A DNA stretch of 6,638 nt, taken from assembly GCA_002438565.1 (NCBI GenBank), contig DJPN01000030.1:1-6638 (forward strand). The letters run 5' to 3'. Source of the stretch: Alphaproteobacteria bacterium UBA6411. Lineage in GTDB: Bacteria; Pseudomonadota; Alphaproteobacteria; CAAGCB01; CAG-977. Below are positions 5,093 through 6,638 of the stretch, piece by piece (positions within the stretch are counted from its first letter, which is position 1; every line of letters begins with the position of its first letter). Under the pieces are notes generated by a model. The model searched no databases. It was not told where the DNA came from and saw nothing but the letters and a program-made list of their open reading frames with translations. A program made the position numbers and the translations under genes.

Positions 5093-5806
5093 ATGATGAA
5101 TAAAACTTTGGTTATGTCGGCGGCTTTAATTGCCTTGACTTCCGCATCCGCGCAGGCGCAGACCTACAAACAGACGCGTCAGGCTCAGCCGTATCAGCAG
5201 GAACAGCAGGTTCGCGCCGACAAGAAATCCGCTGTCGAAATCACACCGTATTTCGGCATCCGCGGAATCGCTTCGTTCCAGAAAAGCAAATTCGCCGCCG
5301 ATGAAAGAATGAAGGAAGATTTCGACAACGCCGGTTTGGAAGTCGCCGTCGGCACGAAAATCACCGACAATTTCCGCGCCGAATTCGCGTATACCTACCG
5401 CGGCGGCAGCGATATGGAAAAAACATTTTTTGACGAATACGGCTCGGTCGAAACAAAAACCAAAGTCGAACCGACCGTTCAATCCTATATGCTCAACGGC
5501 TATGTCGATTTGCCGACCGCCGCCAAAGTCCGCCCGTATTTGGGTGCCGGCGTCGGTTTTGCAAAAGCGAAATACGCTTTTACCGACGAAAACTTTGATC
5601 CCGATTATGAACGGGAAAAATCCAATCCGTCCAAAACGAAATTCGCGTACAGCCTGTCCGCAGGTCTGACGTATGAAGCGACTAAAGCTTTGTCGTGGGA
5701 TATCGGCTACCGCTATGCCGATTTCGGTTCGTTCACCAAAGAAAGCGCCAAATTCAAAACCAAAGCGCACGAAGTCGTGTTCGGCGCGCGCTTTGCATTC
5801 AAATAA
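5093..5806 (+). CDS. Outer membrane beta-barrel protein, paralogue of the 69-722 gene, 237 aa
   Basis: Small outer membrane barrel protein (OMP_b-brl type). The signal peptide has a short basic start, a hydrophobic core (LVMSAALIALTSAS) and a likely cut after AQA near residue 22. A Gln-rich, polar linker (about residues 23-46) separates it from the barrel, a segment the paralogue lacks. Shared with the 69-722 protein: SYMLNGY, a PYxGxGxGxAK strand turn and GYRxxDxGSFT. By eye about 24 of 56 residues match over the last third. The chain ends FAFK: a Lys follows the usual terminal aromatic, which is uncommon for a BAM signal. AGGAG (5082-5086) lies 6 nt before the ATG at 5093 and 9 nt before a second ATG at 5096, so the first Met may be skipped. 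A strong promoter and a strong terminator make it a single-gene unit. Exact role, structural, adhesive or pore, is unknown. Confidence 0.87.
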   Translation: MMNKTLVMSAALIALTSASAQAQTYKQTRQAQPYQQEQQVRADKKSAVEITPYFGIRGIASFQKSKFAADERMKEDFDNAGLEVAVGTKITDNFRAEFAYTYRGGSDMEKTFFDEYGSVETKTKVEPTVQSYMLNGYVDLPTAAKVRPYLGAGVGFAKAKYAFTDENFDPDYEREKSNPSKTKFAYSLSAGLTYEATKALSWDIGYRYADFGSFTKESAKFKTKAHEVVFGARFAFK

Positions 5807-5824
5807 GGATTGTCCCTCTTGACG

Positions 5825-5849
5825 AAAACCCCGCTTCGGCGGGGTTTTT
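5825..5849 (+). terminator. Strong UUCG-loop terminator after the second barrel gene
   Basis: A perfect 10-bp stem (5825-5834 with 5839-5848) is capped by a C(UUCG)G tetraloop and followed by a run of T (5845-5849). The matching A-run on the left would also let it work on the opposite strand. It starts 18 nt after the stop codon. Confidence 0.92.
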
Positions 5850-5862
5850 GTGAAAAAAATCG

Positions 5863-5904
5863 TTGCAATCCGTTCGGAAAAGCGTATGTTTGACATATCA
5901 AACA
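5863..5904 (+). promoter_or_regulatory. Candidate promoter with palindromic operator upstream of the hypothetical gene
   Basis: A perfect 7-bp inverted repeat with a 4-nt centre, TGTTTGACATATCAAACA (5887-5904), ends three bases before the SD GGAGG (5908-5912). A candidate promoter, TTGCAA (5863-5868), 16-bp spacer, TATGTT (5885-5890), overlaps its left end, which is a typical repressor position. The TTGACA inside the palindrome (5890-5895) matches a -35 perfectly, but its -10 would fall on the start codon, so I do not read it that way. In RNA the repeat would form a hairpin close to the ribosome binding site. Confidence 0.4.
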
Positions 5905-5917
5905 CACGGAGGCTGTT

Positions 5918-6553
5918 ATGGAAGACAAATTTCAATCACAGAACGAGGCTGAAAAATTCATTCAAAACGCTTATGACCGCGGCGGAAAGTACATGGTTGA
6001 CGGCAAACCGAAATACACCGCGCACGCCGTCCGGCTGGAGGAACAGTACGGTTTGAAAAACATTGCGGGACATTACAAATTCCGCGACGGCAAATCGCCC
6101 GATATGGCGGAATACGGTTACCGCAAAGAATGGCTGAAATACTCCATCGCCACCGAATTGCTGAAAAAAAGCGAAGACGTTTACGCCGTTCGCGCCGCCG
6201 AAAAAATCAAAGCGGACATCCCCAAGGCTTTAAACGAAGTCAACGCGGAAATCGCCGAACTGACAAAGCTTAACCCCGAACTGGCGCGGCTGAATTACAA
6301 TAAACACGACTTTGTCGAAAGCTACCGTGCTTTAATCGGCGTAACCAGCCAGTATAATGTGGACGACATCAACACTTATCTGCACACTTACCGCACGGGC
6401 GTCAAGAATCAAGAAGTGCAGGACGGCATGGAACGGCTGAAAAAAACGCACGGCGTCCGCTTCGGCTGGCAGCCCGCCGTATCAACGCTGAAAGAAATCG
6501 ACCGCCAGATGACGGTTCGCGAAAGAATCAAAGCGCAGCAGGCTCAACGTTAA
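5918..6553 (+). CDS. Hypothetical charged, mostly helical cytosolic protein, 211 aa
   Basis: I do not recognise this protein. It starts at ATG 5918 with a strong SD (GGAGG, 5908-5912) at 5-nt spacing. There is no signal peptide or membrane segment. It is rich in Lys, Glu, Arg and Ala, and most of it looks helical. A stretch from about residue 75 to 125 (KSEDVYAVRAAEKIK, then NEVNAEIAELTKLNPELA) could form a short coiled coil. The N-terminal third has several aromatic-glycine turns (DRGGKYMVDGKPKY, AGHYKFRDGK). The C-terminus is a basic helix (RQMTVRERIKAQQAQR) that could contact nucleic acid or a partner, which is only a guess. G+C and codon use resemble the helicase and second barrel gene, so it looks resident. 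It is a single-gene unit with its own candidate promoter, palindrome and terminator. Confidence 0.8.
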   Translation: MEDKFQSQNEAEKFIQNAYDRGGKYMVDGKPKYTAHAVRLEEQYGLKNIAGHYKFRDGKSPDMAEYGYRKEWLKYSIATELLKKSEDVYAVRAAEKIKADIPKALNEVNAEIAELTKLNPELARLNYNKHDFVESYRALIGVTSQYNVDDINTYLHTYRTGVKNQEVQDGMERLKKTHGVRFGWQPAVSTLKEIDRQMTVRERIKAQQAQR

Positions 6554-6589
6554 AAAATCCAAGCGGAAGCGAAAGCTTCCGCTTTTTTT
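6553..6589. terminator. Bidirectional terminator between convergent genes
   Basis: A perfect 10-bp stem (6561-6570 with 6575-6584) has a GAAA loop. On the plus strand it is followed by seven T (6583-6589). On the minus strand the stem is followed by GG and then ATTTTTT (from 6558 down to 6552), so it can end transcripts from both sides. This fits the hypothetical gene ending at 6553 and the probable minus-strand gene ending at 6588. Confidence 0.88.
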
Positions 6590-6638
6590 AACTGATTTTA
6601 GCAACGACTTTTTTCATCAGCGTGGAAAACGGATAATC
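6588..6638 (-). CDS. Probable C-terminal end of a minus-strand gene cut by the window edge
   Basis: One minus-strand frame is open from the window edge and gives DYPFSTLMKKVVAKIS before a TAA at 6588-6590. The stop falls at the edge of a terminator that also has a T-run in this direction, as expected for a convergent gene end. Sixteen residues are too few to name a family, and an open frame of this length can occur by chance. Confidence 0.45.
   Translation of the reverse strand, partial: DYPFSTLMKKVVAKIS

Noticed and set aside
5126..5935. Minus-strand open frame of 269 codons opposite the second barrel gene
   Set aside because: It is antisense to a gene with a clear signal peptide, promoter and terminator. 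The Phe/Gly/Arg-rich translation is the reverse reading of the barrel codons.

Overview
The window looks like chromosomal DNA of an alphaproteobacterium, possibly host-associated. The main support is the long helicase at 2223-4955, whose N-terminal region resembles the DinG-like helicases I associate with Alphaproteobacteria. Two small 8-strand-type outer membrane barrels point to a Gram-negative envelope. The lineage is inferred from family resemblance only. No rRNA, tRNA, transposase, integrase, CRISPR array or replication origin is visible.

Layout from left to right. (1) 22-983: a minus-strand unit made of a candidate promoter, a highly structured leader or small RNA of about 190 nt, an intrinsic terminator, then an outer membrane beta-barrel gene (69-722) with its own terminator (22-52). 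(2) About 960-2222: a strikingly A+T-rich plus-strand block. It carries a two-gene operon with a 1-nt stop/start overlap: a ComF-like phosphoribosyltransferase (PRTase, 1154-1729) and a SLOG/DprA-like Rossmann protein (1729-2211). (3) 2223-4955: a G+C-rich, minus-strand, 910-residue Fe-S SF2 helicase of the DinG/XPD group, intact. (4) 4956-5092: a divergent promoter region. (5) 5093-5806: a second outer membrane barrel protein, paralogous to the first, with a strong UUCG terminator. (6) 5918-6553: a charged cytosolic protein of unknown function behind an 18-bp palindrome. (7) A terminator active on both strands, then what is probably the last 16 codons of a minus-strand gene cut by the window edge.

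Two parts deserve attention. The PRTase-SLOG operon differs sharply in composition from its surroundings and pairs two nucleotide-handling folds that also occur as ComF and DprA in DNA uptake and, for SLOG, in bacterial conflict systems. It may be a small accessory or defence module. The leader upstream of the first barrel gene can form a closing stem, a kissing-loop or pseudoknot core, and an alternative 10-bp pairing that would cover the barrel gene's ribosome binding region. I do not recognise it as a known RNA class. The helicase, the second barrel protein and the 3' hypothetical gene look like ordinary resident genes.
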